A stretch of 64,000 bases of DNA from Schizochytrium sp. TIO01. Lineage: Eukaryota; Sar; Bigyra; Thraustochytrida; Thraustochytriidae. Below the pieces are notes generated by a model. It did no database searches and was not told where the DNA came from. It saw nothing but the letters and a program-made list of their open reading frames with translations. Positions 48,929 through 61,450 of this stretch are shown here, one piece after another; positions within the stretch are counted from its first letter, which is position 1; each line of letters starts with the position of its first letter. The stretch lies in assembly GCA_004764695.1 (NCBI GenBank), contig SMSO01000025.1:1101102-1165101 (forward strand), given 5' to 3'. The position numbers were made by a program, and so were the translations under genes.

Positions 48929-51724
48929 ATGCCACGGGAATCGCGGGAAGCTCCTCAGCGTCGCAGCAGTAAACGGCGGCGCAACGTGATATCGCAGGGA
49001 CATGGGGTTGAAGGTAGGTTTCCAATTCATCACATCTCCCTCTTTCTCGCTCGTTCTGTGTCTTTCACAACAGCTGAGTAAACTTCGAAGGGAAAGAAAG
49101 CACCAAAGATTTAATGAATCATGCCAGGCACAATGTGACTTTGCGTAGAGGTTTTATACAAGAATCTCATAGGCTGGTGTTAACATAGAAGCGACGAGGG
49201 ACAGGGGAGATTTTGTTGCTGAGACCTTGAAGACTAATAATTTGAATGCGATTGCGAAACGCTGAATGTGAATTTTATTTTACTGTGCGTGCCTGACGTA
49301 ACAATGACTGTATGAATGCACAATAAATAACGTGGACACTTGGGTTGTCTTTCGCGTATATAATATAATTGAACAGCGGTGACTGTGGAAAAGGTGTTTG
49401 ATAATGAGAATGGGCGCACCGTGCTCTATGTTTCTGGGGCTATTGGCCAACGCTCCTTTAAAGGAATAATGATTGAGCCCACCAAGACAATTGAAGGTGA
49501 CGGAACTACTCTTGAACAGCTTCTCTCGTGGCATCTTTTGAACACGGAGCCGCCTGGGTGGGAAATTAACCCTCCAAGGAAACAGATCGTTGTCGCCAAT
49601 GTTTCGAAGCGTGCTGCACGGCGAGCTACATCTTCACCTGCACCTTCACCTGCAAATAGCACCAAACCAAGATCAGAGCTTTACGAAAAGGTTCTTGCTG
49701 CCATGAATGGGGCTCCCCCTATTGTGTCGCCACTTGGAGAGCCATCCACAAATGGCGGGACAATCGCTGTTAGCTCCGGAAATGCAACTAGTGCGGCGCC
49801 CGAAACCGGAACATTGGCTACACGGTCAAGGCCAAAAGTGCTTGTACTGGGTGCAGGCCTTGCAGGTCTATCTAGTGCCATTAATTTGGCAAGTTTCAAC
49901 TTTGATGTGACAATCTTGGAAGCCCGAGATCGTCCTGGAGGTCGGTGCTGGGCACAAAGTGTGGGTGAAAATGATGCCATGGTCGATCTTGGTGCAGGGT
50001 GGATTCATGGGGTTCGGGGTAATCCTTTAGCCAAGACCTGTACAGATTATGGACTTGAGATGTCATTTACAGGCACAGGTCAGGTCATTCCTATGTATGA
50101 TGTTAAGAGTGGCAAGCTCACGCCTGCGGAGACCGACACCCGTGTGGAAAAGGTCTTCAACCAAGCTCTTACAGCAGCTTCTTCTGTAGGGGAGGTAGAC
50201 ATAATAGCAGATCAAATGGTTACTCGCTATGCACCGTGGGTAAAGAATTGTAAGCAAAAGAAAAGGAGATTTCCTGGACCAGGAGTGTTCCTTCCGTTCA
50301 CACAGAGGTATTTATCAGATCTTGCGCGTTGGAACAAAGTTGTCCCAGAAGTTATGCAGGAAATTGCTGTAGTAATGGAATCAATGTTGTTTGCAACTGA
50401 GTGTATTGCAGAGGAAAAAGCACCTGAACAAACCCCGCTAGGAGATTACATTGGAGTACACTTTGACCAATGCATGCCTGAAGCAAGCGACCTTGAGCGC
50501 CGACTATTTAGCTGGCATAGGTCAAACCTAGAATATGCGAATGCTACAGATCTTGGATCTTTATCGGCTGCTTACTGGAACTTTGATGACGAACATAGTT
50601 TTCCTGGGGCACATGCTCTCATCAAACAAGGTTATGGTACATTAACGTATCACATGGCCCACGATGCACAACAACGGGGCGTAACAATCCGATATGATAC
50701 AGAGGTAAAATCTATAGATTCTGTTCAAGGTATTGTGGCTGGCCACTATGGGCCAGAACAAACACCCTTTCAAGAGCAGGCAGATTATATTATAGCAACC
50801 TTTTCTTTGGGAGTACTGAAAGCTAATGCTGTGCAATTTTCACCTGCACTTCCACCACAGAAACTCCTCGCAATAGATAAAATGGGCTTTGGAAACTTGA
50901 ACAAGGTGGCACTGGCATTCGACGACTGTTTCTGGGACGCTCATTTTCCCGTGTTAGGTCATGTTGCAGAGGTTCCTGGCGAGTTTTTTCTTGTTGTGAA
51001 CATGAAACCTGTTGCACAAAAAAATGTTCTCTTACTTCTTGCATCTGGAGACTTCGGAAACAAATTGGAGGACATGTCTGACCAAGAGGCTGTCGAACGA
51101 GCATGCAAATCACTGCAAGGAATGTTTCCTCGTGTTCGGGTCCCTGCGCCAAAGGATTTCAAAGTAACAAGGTGGAGAAAGGACCGTTTCGCTCGTGGAA
51201 GTTATTCCTATATGAAAGCCGGTGCTTATCCCGATTTAATCGAATACCTTGCTGCCCCCTTAGAAGGAGGAAAGGTCTTCTTTGCGGGTGAGGCGACAAA
51301 CATGAAGCACATTGCTACTGCTCATGGTGCCTTCGAAAGTGGTCAACGAGTGTGTGAAGAAGTTGCAAAGCAATTCATACAAGATGCAACTCCTGGATCT
51401 TCACAAAAAAGCGCATCTGTTCCTCCCCATGAGAAGGTAACCCTACCATCTGTAAGCTATACTGTGCCTCCTCCTACGGTTCGGGCGTCTCCGCCAAACG
51501 AAGATTTCACTCCGCAGACCTCCTCAACCCCTATAGGCCCTTCTTCTCTTGATGATCATATGGTTCCTGCCCCTGTACCTGATGCCATTCAATCGGACGA
51601 GTTCTTCCATCGTCCTCAAATTGATGATGGTATCAATGACTTTGGGCATCCTTTTGGAGACTATGAAGGCGAGGATGGGTTTGGGGACGTTGACGACCTC
51701 TACTCTGGACAAGACTTGCTTTAA
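48929..51724 (+). CDS. LSD1-family flavin amine oxidase, nuclear, spliced
   Basis: FAD-dependent amine oxidase (histone demethylase or polyamine oxidase type). The long exon lacks an initiating ATG; exon 1 (48929-49013) starts at ATG with A at -3 and joins in phase 1 (GAA G + CG) to exon 2 at 49377, giving 810 aa. Exon 1 encodes a basic segment (RRSSKRRR), a likely nuclear localisation signal. Residues about 30-100 form a small domain I do not recognise; no SWIRM domain is visible. The FAD-binding GAGLAGL is at 187-193, followed by ILEARDRPGGR. The segment GFGNLNKVALAFDDCFW is strikingly LSD1-like, with the flavin-contacting Lys at about 538. RGSYSYMKAGAY and FFAGEATNM (from about 663) complete the fold. 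The last 130 residues are Pro/Ser-rich then acidic and likely disordered. No LSD1-type tower insertion is seen. LSD1-like demethylase versus polyamine oxidase cannot be settled by eye. Confidence 0.88.
49014..49376 (+). other. Intron 1 of the amine oxidase gene
   Basis: 363 nt, donor GTAGGT at 49014, acceptor TTGAACAG ending at 49376, phase 1. The joined codon is GCG (Ala). Stops close every frame of the upstream part of exon 2, so an upstream exon is required, and this is the first compatible one. Confidence 0.7.
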
Positions 51725-52470
51725 GCATTTACAAAGATCAACACAACCGAATAGTATTTTCAAACAACTTATACATCCAAGGTTTAAACGTAAGAAAACC
51801 TTTCTGAAATATTTGGACTATACATAGACCCTTTCTTTAAATTAAAAAACTAGAAGAATATTAAAAAAAAAACTTCAAAAGACCTAGATATTAACTGAAG
51901 AGAGCTGTCTGTGAGCATGATCATAGTAGAGTCTATAAAAAATATGGTTCATGCAAACTGGTCATTCGAAAAAATTAGGACGTGAACGTATAGAAGAAAC
52001 CTGCCTTACTAAGCTTATAAGGTACTAGCGCGGGCACGAGCAATACGTAAGATGTAGGAAATAACACACATTATAGATTAAGGAGGGATTTGTGGAAAGC
52101 TCAAGCTCTAGAGTAGATCACTACAACTGTGAATAAGTTGCATCGCCATCGTAGCTGATAATGTAGCCTCTTTTAAAAAGCAAAAATGAGGAAAAGGAAA
52201 CGACAAGAAATAAGTTCTCCGTGAATTGTCCTATCCTTTGCGTTTCTTTGGCTAATCAAACATATATGCTTTTAAAGCATGCCAAAAATGTCTAGGTTAG
52301 AGGAGAGATAGGCTTTTACAACCATACGACACACGTACAATCATTCCAGGATGCCTATCGACCTGTTTATGACAACAGTGTATCTTGGAGTAGTGAATAC
52401 AGGTAGTCATGGATTTGAATTTGCTGAAGACAGAAGGTAGGTGCACATGAAGGATGCAGAACTGATCATA
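51725..52470. other. Convergent 3' region, amine oxidase and LOR-like genes
   Basis: About 750 bp of AT-rich sequence between two converging genes. No gene is visible. Confidence 0.5.
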
Positions 52471-53073
52471 TTAGTGAAACGTTTCGCTGATCTCCTCTAG
52501 TTTATCCCGAACAAGGTAGAGGCAAATGACATAAATGGCGTCCACGCCTTTGGCTACATCCACAAAACGTGTGCCCTTTCGCGCCCTTGCGATGGTTTCT
52601 CCGTCGTAGTTGACAATGTTGATGTTGTGCGTTAAGCCTAGGCAGGTATACATGAGTGCGTCGTCAACGCCAACCTTGTCATCCGCGTAGACTTCGATTT
52701 CACTATCGCTGTTAGAGTACTTTTTCTGAATCGTGGCGATAATGCCTCCCCAATTAATATCTGTGATGAAGTACGTGCCGCTGGTATTTCCCTCAGTGAT
52801 TTTGAACTTGGGATCTTTGGTGGTATCCATGATCGTCCAGACAACCGTGCCTTTGTGGACGTTATCGACAGTCTGCACAAGCGCAACGTCATTGCCTAAG
52901 CCATCTCGAATAGAGCTGAAGGTGGCTGAGACAGCGCTCGGCTGAAGTTTAAAGCACCAGCTGTCGTCCTTGACTACGAGTGATTGCCAAGCTGATTGCT
53001 GTGGAGGGTCCTGAGGTACTAACGCCAGGGGCACAGACCCCATTGACATGCCAGTGCTCTGTGCGCAGCCCAT
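52471..53073 (-). CDS. LURP-one-related / tubby C-terminal-like protein, predicted lipidated
   Basis: A 200-aa protein of the LOR/tubby-C-like superfamily, a beta-barrel fold that binds phosphoinositides or membranes in some members. I chose the ATG at 53073 because it gives MGCAQST, a consensus N-myristoylation site (Gly2) with an adjacent Cys3 for palmitoylation; the open frame continues upstream only into basic/hydrophobic leader sequence without conservation. Residues about 30-195 alternate beta-strands, with VVWTIMD followed by DPKFKIT, and end in TRFVDVAKGVDAIYVICLYLVRD, the hydrophobic C-terminal helix that closes LOR and scramblase-like barrels. Likely location is the inner face of the plasma membrane. 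Function is inferred from fold only. Family assignment is moderate: conserved residues of LOR are few. Confidence 0.7.
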   Translation of the reverse strand: MGCAQSTGMSMGSVPLALVPQDPPQQSAWQSLVVKDDSWCFKLQPSAVSATFSSIRDGLGNDVALVQTVDNVHKGTVVWTIMDTTKDPKFKITEGNTSGTYFITDINWGGIIATIQKKYSNSDSEIEVYADDKVGVDDALMYTCLGLTHNINIVNYDGETIARARKGTRFVDVAKGVDAIYVICLYLVRDKLEEISETFH

Positions 53074-53300
53074 CCTAGGTTTTCTTCTTCTTTGCAAGTC
53101 ACCAAGCCTAGCTGTCGCCCAATGTGGAATCCTGAGATGCGGTTCTGATGATCGTCCGTCGTCAAAATTGTGTTTGAGTAATTTTAAGTTTCTCTTAGGA
53201 AAAAGCTCCCCCAAAACAAGAAACAAAAGTGAGCTTGAACCTGCACCAAAGTAATTGTAGAAAAAGAGGAAGAGAGATAAGAAAAAGAAAGTAAGGTAAA

Positions 53301-53321
53301 GAAAGAAAGAAAGAAAGAAAG
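53301..53321. repeat. (AAAG)n purine tract upstream of the LOR-like gene
   Basis: Five AAAG units about 230 nt upstream of the LOR-like ATG; on its coding strand a CTTT tract. Confidence 0.9.
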
Positions 53322-53399
53322 CAATGAGAAAAGGGGAGGCACACAAACACAGATGCGCGCGCGCACACACCCTGCGCAAGCTAAGTCAATCAAATCCAC

Positions 53400-55600
53400 C
53401 AACCCGTACGCCGCAAATCACTCTAAGAGCGACGCAGATCTAAGGTAATTGACAGTAGAGCAACAGATGCCAGGCTGACAGCTTTAATCAACAACGAGCA
53501 ATCCTCGCTGGCTAAAAAAGCCCAATTCGATTCCCTCGCCCAGGTTTTACCCAGGAGACTCCTTCCTTAACTCTTCTTGTGAACAGCAAGGACTTTACAA
53601 CTTTTAAAGGATTAAATCTCTCAGTTTTATCATACACCTACCTACTCAAGCGGCCTGCTCGCGCTGTTCGCTTCTGCTCGGAGACAAGCGGCTTAGACGT
53701 TGAAGGGTTCAGGTGCACCGTCGAACGAAGCTGCTGATTGTGCTTGGTTGTCTGGTTGAAACTTCGATCGGATGATTGATCAAGCGAGCGATGAATTTGG
53801 TGATTGCTTGCTCCGGACTTTAGTTTTTGGTTTGCTGCATTGAACTCGCATGTGGTTTTACAGTTGAAACCACGGGTAGTGAGGGGGCTTCCTCCGAGTC
53901 TCATTGATTTATTTCCTTGTTATTTGTTGCTTGCTTGCTTGCTTGCTTTCTTATTCTCCTTTCTTTTTTTCATGGCTTCGCCGCTGTTTGTTTTGAGGAC
54001 TCGGAGAGTAAAATAAATTGGACATTACATCGACAATGCATCGATGGTTATAGTATGCAACACGTGTGCTTTTGGAGGCGCTGGCGATATTAGATGTGCT
54101 GTGAATGGCAAATACTATGAGAATGTTTTGATTTAAAAGGGTAAAAGTGTCACGGTGTCCTTCAGCAGTTTCCAAGCTCCAGGCCGCTGCAGCTCGCTCC
54201 CTGTGTTGCTAGTACTATGCACGAAGCTTGATCGACACGGCGGAGCGAGTGTCAGCGCGATGAACGCTGCTACAGCCGGGCGGAGCGCATTGCTCGCATT
54301 GCCGCTTTCTTAAGCTCATCTTTTCGAAGGAGCTGATTTGTGAATGAAAATCACATTCATTAAATAAGGATAAACTTTATGATTGTATGCAATTGTATTA
54401 TATTATTCTAATTGAAAAATAAAATATAAAAAATATTGAATACACTTTCTTCTTTCAAGTCCTTTCATGGATGATTGAAATAATAAAAAAACAAAGGGGA
54501 GAAATTAATGATGTGTGGTTGAGACGCCATTCTTCAATGCTGCCAACGCAAGTAAAATGACCGACGTGAAGCTACACCGCTGCACTCATTCCTAATACTC
54601 AAAAAGAACCGGGCATAAAAAACCAGTGCCTACTGAGATGGTTGGTGGAGCTTGAGAGGTTTTGGAAAGATGAGAGGGCATTAAGTAGGTAGGTACGTAG
54701 CAGGTAGGACCTACATTGAAATTCGTCCATTAATTTACTCAGCCTTCAGGTCTGGCGATAAATTCGAGTTGGTTAAGCTGAGATATCAATTCGGCTCGGC
54801 AAGGTATCTATTTCTTGCTCGCTCGATCATCACAGCGATGGAGTTGCTGCATGTCCGGTCGGCATGTTGGTCTTCTCCATCTCTGAATAGCGGCGACGAT
54901 CCTTGCTATTCAGGCTACTGCGCCGAATGAGACTCGCTCAACTTGACGAGATCTTGAAACTTGAAAGAACCACCTGGACTATCAATCATACTTTCTGCTC
55001 AAGCCACAGGGTGGCGAGCCAGGCCTTTGCGTGATACTCTTACCCGCACCTTTTTACAATGGACCATCAGCTGCGCTAAAACATGAATCCTGCGTGACAT
55101 TCAGCCTGACATTAAAATTAGCAGTTGGGATTACCTGAAATTGGGCAGGAGAAGGCTCAAAATTTTCAGCATCTTCATTTTGCCTTTGTGCGCTTTCGTG
55201 CGAAGTTCAAGTTTCTCCGGCTGTATCTCATACGTAAAGCAGCGCGGTGGGCTGTAATTAATGGCCATCTCCTCTCCCTCTCTCCTGTCTCAGAGAGTCT
55301 GTATCATACGACCTTAGAACTTGAAATTCTGTGCTCGTTTTCATAAGTGAAATAAAGACAGCAGCACGTGCAGCGACCCTACTACTACTACCTAGCATTT
55401 TTACTATACCTCGTAAATTGGAGAAGTTCACATGACACTTGGTAAAAAGAAAGCCCTCTTCTGTCAAACAATTGGGAGCCAGGCCCAGCTTTGAGTATTT
55501 TGAAAGGTACCGGCGGAGACCATCACAACTTGAACCAGAGCGTCTACAAAGTGCAATTGCGGACCCATACAATCATTGTATCAAGCTTGTGATTTGCTAG
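53400..55600. other. Intergenic, mixed composition
   Basis: No gene is supported. A GCTT microsatellite lies at 53928-53949, and a GTAGGTAGGTAC motif at 54685-54696. 54.3-54.5 kb is very AT-rich. Confidence 0.5.
53928..53949. repeat. (GCTT)n microsatellite
   Basis: Five to six GCTT units, the complement of the AAGC arrays found elsewhere in the window. Confidence 0.9.
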
Positions 55601-58600
55601 TTACTGGATTAAGGCAATATCGAAAATCTAAGCGGCAGTCAAACCGTGAAGAATTTCTCAAACATTTCCTACAAAATCGTCAAATACATCCGAAAACAGA
55701 GAAAAAAGGTGTCTTTAGCCACGCGCGCTATGAACAGACAATTACCGGCTCTTGAAATCGCACTGTTAGGTAATCATTGAAAAACGAGAAGGAGTGGCTG
55801 CTCTGAGTCTCTTCTCTCTATCCTTATGATGATTGTTGGCCACAACCGAGATCATGCTTCGAAGTGGGATATAGAGTGCGTACAAAGTCTTTGATGAAAT
55901 TGAATTATCCCACTCCTTGCATCGGGAGTCAATAAGGCAGATTATCATTATTATATTTCTAAAAAGAAGAAAAAAGAGATAATTTCAAAAAGTTAGTGGG
56001 TAATCTATACTTCTACTTTTACTTTTATTTTTGATTAAATAATCTGTAGAAGAAGAAAGTAGCAAGTGTAAAACACTCAAGAAGGCGCGAGCTGGTAACA
56101 CAGCCAGTACCCAACGTGTACTCGGCGTGTACGGGGAGGAGGGCCACCATAATAACGGTGTAGCGTCTAGCCATCTTGCCACATCTTCAAAGCCCACGTA
56201 CCCACTGTATTCTTCATGACGAATGATATCATGAATGTAGCAGGGTGTAGTTGAGGAACTCTGAGATGGTTGCACCAGTTCGGTATCACCAGGTGCACAG
56301 CATCGTGGTGCGTGAGGACATGAGTAGGTAGGTACCTTCTACCTAGAAACTACTGTGCGCCGCGACGGCTACCTGGAGCTCCGAGCAAATCCCTCGCTCG
56401 TCTCGAACAGCAAGCTATAGGTACAGTGCGTCAACAGTATTTCTCCGAAATCGTTTGGGAGACGATTGCTTTACGCTTCAAGTTTGGTTGAGCAGCGATT
56501 AAACTTGTGGAAACGCATGTGAATGGATCAGTCTATCATGGCGAGACAACTTGCCTTAAATGATCTCGTGGGTCCGCTCTGAAGACTATGGATGTGGTAT
56601 GAAGCGTACGCAGAATGATACATTTTTCAAGGGTGTTACGCAGATTATTGGTTGGTTGGAAAATACTTCAATTACGTAATCCAAATGCTGGCCTCGGACG
56701 TAGCAGCCTACGAACTGGTCTCCAGGTTTCTCGACAATTGCGCCGAGAGCCAAAGATTCATTTTCACGAAGTTGAAATATACTAAACAAGGTCCCCAAAG
56801 TAGGTGTTGTGTGCAGATTTTTAATAAGGCAGCCCAGCTTGAGATTTAAATTGAAATCCCTTTGAAGGCTTTCCATCGATCGAAAGAGTTAAACTTATAC
56901 ACCACACACCAATGGTGTTCCTCGTAGACACAAAACTGGGGTACCCAAACTTAATTTGCACGTAGCCTTGTAACCAGGCACTTTGCAACAATCGATGTCG
57001 TACTAAAACCATTTCTAAACATACCAAGAAATGAATCTCTGTTTTGACCGACTTACCGTCAAAGGCTTTGCACATTGAACTTCCCGACTTCGACGAAAGC
57101 ACAAATTGCTTCAACTCCTTTCCTGTCGTTCTGACGTCCGCGATTTTATTATATATATTTTTTTAAAATATTTTTTTTTAATAGTGACGTACAATCTTTA
57201 AGAATTAAGCTTTCTAGGTAATTGCAGCAGGGCTCTTAATTCGACCAAACTGAGGATGGAAGAGTTCTATTGAAGGCACCTTCGCACACAACCCAATTAA
57301 TTGAAACCGACTTACATATCTTTAGCGACTGGTCATCCTTTATGGCAGCCTGCAACGATGCAGCTCCCTGGGCGAAGTCAAATTATGAGCCTGCAGAACT
57401 ATATTAAAATGCAGCATACCTTTCTTTAGCAAGCTGTAGCGAAGCACAGCATAGCGTGCTCTCGCAAAGTTCATTGCAGCATTCTTGCAAATACATTTAT
57501 GCGGAAACATCTCGCAGTGGTACTACTCTACTGCCTTAATTTCAATTATCCTCTAGGCTAATACCTTACCTTCAAGTTGTCTAATTCTGTCGAATTCTCA
57601 CTGAGTTCTCTCTGGTAAGGAAAAAAAAAGAGCAGCTACAGTAGAAAAAGAAAAGTAGTGATAAAAGATCTTCAAAAATTATGAGATATACTTTATTTTA
57701 CAACAAAAGATTATGCGTTTTTCAACATTGAAATATCAGGTTGTTCCGGCTTGGAAAAGAGCAAGGCCATGGTTACCAACATGCTAAATAGTAAGAATCA
57801 CGGGAAATCCGTGCTATTTTGCAAGTTGGCTTCAATCTCACGAAAAACAATTTCTAGAAATAACTACCTACACTACCTATCTAAGATACTAATATCTTCG
57901 CATCAAGTTACTGCTAGTTCTGCGTCCACGATTGGTTTAGGGGAAACGAATCGCACGCTCGGTATTTGATTGAACGTGACCTAAGATTTCACCCTCCAGA
58001 AACCAACCTGGGAGTCAATCTTTCCGGTTTCAGCCTATTCAATTCGATTGCACTCATCTCAAGGTTACTTCACTAAACAGACCTTAATTTGCTATTCTGC
58101 TTGAAGTTCGTAGTACACTCTCTCACTAGTCAGAGGCTACTCCTATAAATCCTTCTCTAGAGTTTGATACAAATTCAAGTCAGAACATATTACTCTTATG
58201 GTAGAAGGTATTAAAACCATGATATGAATTTACAATAAGTTTTAGCAAGTGGCTACACAAGCCATGAGCTATTGGAAACGCTCTGTAGTAGAAATAGTGA
58301 TAGATAGTTATAAGTGTAGCTGAGTTCAGAGTTGCTCTCGTTCGTAATCTTTTGATACTTTTTTTCTCCCTTTTCGCACACCTTCATACTTGCTCTGTCT
58401 TAGAGAGAATGTGGATGAATCACTGAGAAATCATCAACTTCCCTTATGGGATACCAGTTCGCACTCCCTATGAGGGATCGAACTTTCACATTTGATCTGT
58501 AATTTAGAAATACCTACTTAGTTCGACGCTGCGCAGCATATTTCAAGGGCGTAAAGTGCAAGAATTAATGTTAATCCGTGTACACAAAATTATACAACCT

Positions 58601-61440
58601 AAAAGAAAAATGCTACATCAGCTAGCACCTTCTTATTAAAGTCTTTTGGTACGGAAAGCTCCATGCTACTGATAAACTTTTCAGTTAAATTTTCCATTTC
58701 GAAGAAGCGCTTCTCTCCGAATCAGCAGGGTATTCAAAGGTTGCATTTGAACCTGTGATTTGACAAAGTCATCCTTGTTCTGCATACCCATCAACAGGTT
58801 GTGGCACTCCCAATCCAAATTACATAGAATGTTCCAGGAGAAATTGTCTGTTGGTCATCTAAACGTCTGCGCATCGAAATACGTTGATAGTAGGATTAGC
58901 AACCCTGCCGATCTTTCTTTTCGAGATATTCAGTCGTAACACCTAGCAATGTTATGATGTTGCAATGGTTGTAATCAATACCAATCTTAGGTTTGATTCA
59001 GCTGCGTTTTATTATTATCATTATCATTATTAATTATTAGGCTACCTGGCAAGCTTTAGTACTCGTCCTGAGGCAGTCCATCTGAATCATAAGACGGCAC
59101 CTCCACGTTGCTATAGATAGTAGCTCTAACAGAAGAAACCCGGAGCGAATTTAGTGAAAGTAGTACCCTAGCGCACTACTCTCTTGCAGAAATTTTCGAC
59201 GATTCCAAATATTGCAAAGTGTAACTAGTTCAAATAAACTTTCCTGGGAAGTTAGATCGTACGCCAACTTTTGCCTCGCAATAAACTTGTCCTTATAAAA
59301 TATTCAGCATTGTACAATTGATTGCATTACCAGCCCCAAAGAGATATCTTCATGTCGACTTTCGCTTGAGGTTTCGTTTTCACTAGTTCAAGGTTCAATC
59401 GACAACAAATGATATGGTGAAGTAATCCTAACTAAGAATTATTATTTTTTATCAGAAACCATAAGATTGATGCACGCAGCCACAGCTCTATAGCCTGGGA
59501 TCTTTCTTACTGTAGCACACTCATTTTGTGGAATTTCCAAATCTAGCATTCGTTGATAAGGTTAAAAAATCCATTGAGCGATTGAAATGTTAGGTACCCA
59601 CTTCCCTGATAAGTCAACTAAAATGCCCTTTGGCAATTGATAAGTAGTTAAGAGGAGAAGTGAAAAGAAGTAAAATAGTTCTGGTTTCCTTGGACGGATG
59701 CAGAGGGACATCAAGGGGACCACTACTTGCTCCAAGGTTGAGGCAGCGAATTGCCAAGCTACAATGACAGTTCCCCAGGCCCAGAGACGCCGTTTGCATG
59801 ATGGGAAGGCCAATGCAGATTATGTCATAGATGCAGAGCAAGTAGATCAACACAGCAAAACCACCTTCCAGGGTACTGATGGTCATTTAGATGTCCAGAC
59901 GCCAGGTGACGTGAGATCGAAGGTAATGAGCTATGTTTGCCAATTGACGAGGAGAGACGTTACAGGCATGTTGGGTATGATGAGACAGATTTGAGCAACT
60001 AGCTGCAAGGTGACCTGCCACACTCTAAAACCCTTCCGCAAAAGTATTACAAGATTCCAGGCCAGCCCAAATTGTGAAGCGATAGGACTAAACAATTCTA
60101 AAACCCCTCTTCGAAATCAGTGTGAATAGAATAGACGGGGAATCATGCGTAAAGTCATCGAGGCGTTCGTGTAAGGAATCAGAAGGCACCTTCCTATCAC
60201 ATCTGAAAACAATCCTCTCATCGAGACTCAACACGCTCTGTACAAGTCACTTTGCTCTCAAGAGTTGAGTTCCTCCACATGAGAAGACTGATTACGAGCT
60301 ATCAAAGACTAACAGAGATCCCAGGCTAAAGTAAGCGCTCCCTTACTTTGCGAGCGCCGATGGCTTCATTTAATGCGCTTTTTAAAACCTAGGTCAGTCA
60401 AGTCCGCAAAAATCACATCAATCAAGTGAAACTACTCCAAATAAGAAAGGATTATTATTATGAGTTCCTGAAGAATGCGATGCAACTGGCTGGGTCCCGG
60501 GGTATAGCTCTGTGAACGATTGAGCTGATGATTGTCTACCTGATAACGAAACTTAGAGATATATTTGCGCACAATCATACATTGTTTCTTACATAACAAA
60601 AGCAGGCTACTGTGCAATGCGTGAGAAATGAAATGTACAAAAATCTGGTGATTCGAATGAATGAAATACTGATGGTTCTCTCATTTAATACGATCCCCGT
60701 TGTGGCTATACTTTTCATCTGTGAAACGAATTTCTTGTCCTTCATGGCTATTTCACAAAGTTCATTAAAGGACTCGTTTCTGTTTCCCACGTGCTGGGTT
60801 TGCTTGCAAGGCCATATATTGGAAACATCAGCAACTTAGTACACATCTCATGTACATAGCAAAGGTGTAAGCATATGACTACATTTTAAAGGAAACGTTT
60901 CTGAGAATCGTCTCTACACGAATAGTCTCATAGATGCTTTGATGGAATATGGCAGAAGCAACCCACATTGACATGAAGAAAATGTGCGAAATCATCGTGT
61001 GGATAGGTATCAAGAAGCACAAGGCCGTACTTCTGTCTAGTGGATGTTTCACATATTTCTCTCTCCTAAGAAAAACTTGATATAGCCTATTTTGATTAAA
61101 TCAGTACACAGAATACATGGCAGGACAAGAATTGAAAGGTAACATCATTTGGTGAATCGTGGAAGATAGAACATTGAAAAAAGGGCCCATAATTCGTGGC
61201 TTAAGAAATTATCATTTTGGAGTTTTTTTGTAGCGAAGCTACACGAAAGCTTGGCTCATCTGAGATAAAATAATTCAATAAGACGGGTGTCTACTTTCCT
61301 TCTTCTTCTTCTTCTTTTTTAAATGCAGCTGATCCAAAAAAAGAGAAAGAGAGAGAAAAGAGGAAAAAGAAAAAGAAAAAGAAAAAAGGCTACCAGTAAG
61401 GCTTGTCAAAATTAGAAACTAATCTGGGCAGAAACTAGCA
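55600..61440. other. AT-rich, microsatellite-poor noncoding block
   Basis: A second block like 22.4-26.4 kb: AT-rich, with very few short tandem repeats and only short open frames. A patch at 59.69-60.0 kb is less AT-rich and open on both strands (98 codons on +, 90 on -), but neither product is recognisable. The final part (61300-61440) has a TTC/T-rich tract ending in AAATGCAG that resembles a 3' splice site and may end a 5'-UTR intron of the next gene. Confidence 0.5.
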
Positions 61441-61450
61441 AGCTGATATC

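Noticed and set aside
58440-58520. A GATCGAAC sequence like the T-arm of a minus-strand tRNA
   Set aside because: The T-stem does not pair and there is no A box, anticodon stem or acceptor stem around it. A scan for other B-box-like sequences (23000, 40565, 59390) also failed.
59562-59994. Overlapping frames of 83-98 codons on both strands
   Set aside because: I looked for a transposon or membrane protein, but found no motif. Both strands are open without a recognisable product; left as noncoding.
60505-60560. TGATGAT followed by CTGA, like C and D boxes of a snoRNA
   Set aside because: The boxes are only about 10 nt apart and no terminal stem or second box pair is present.
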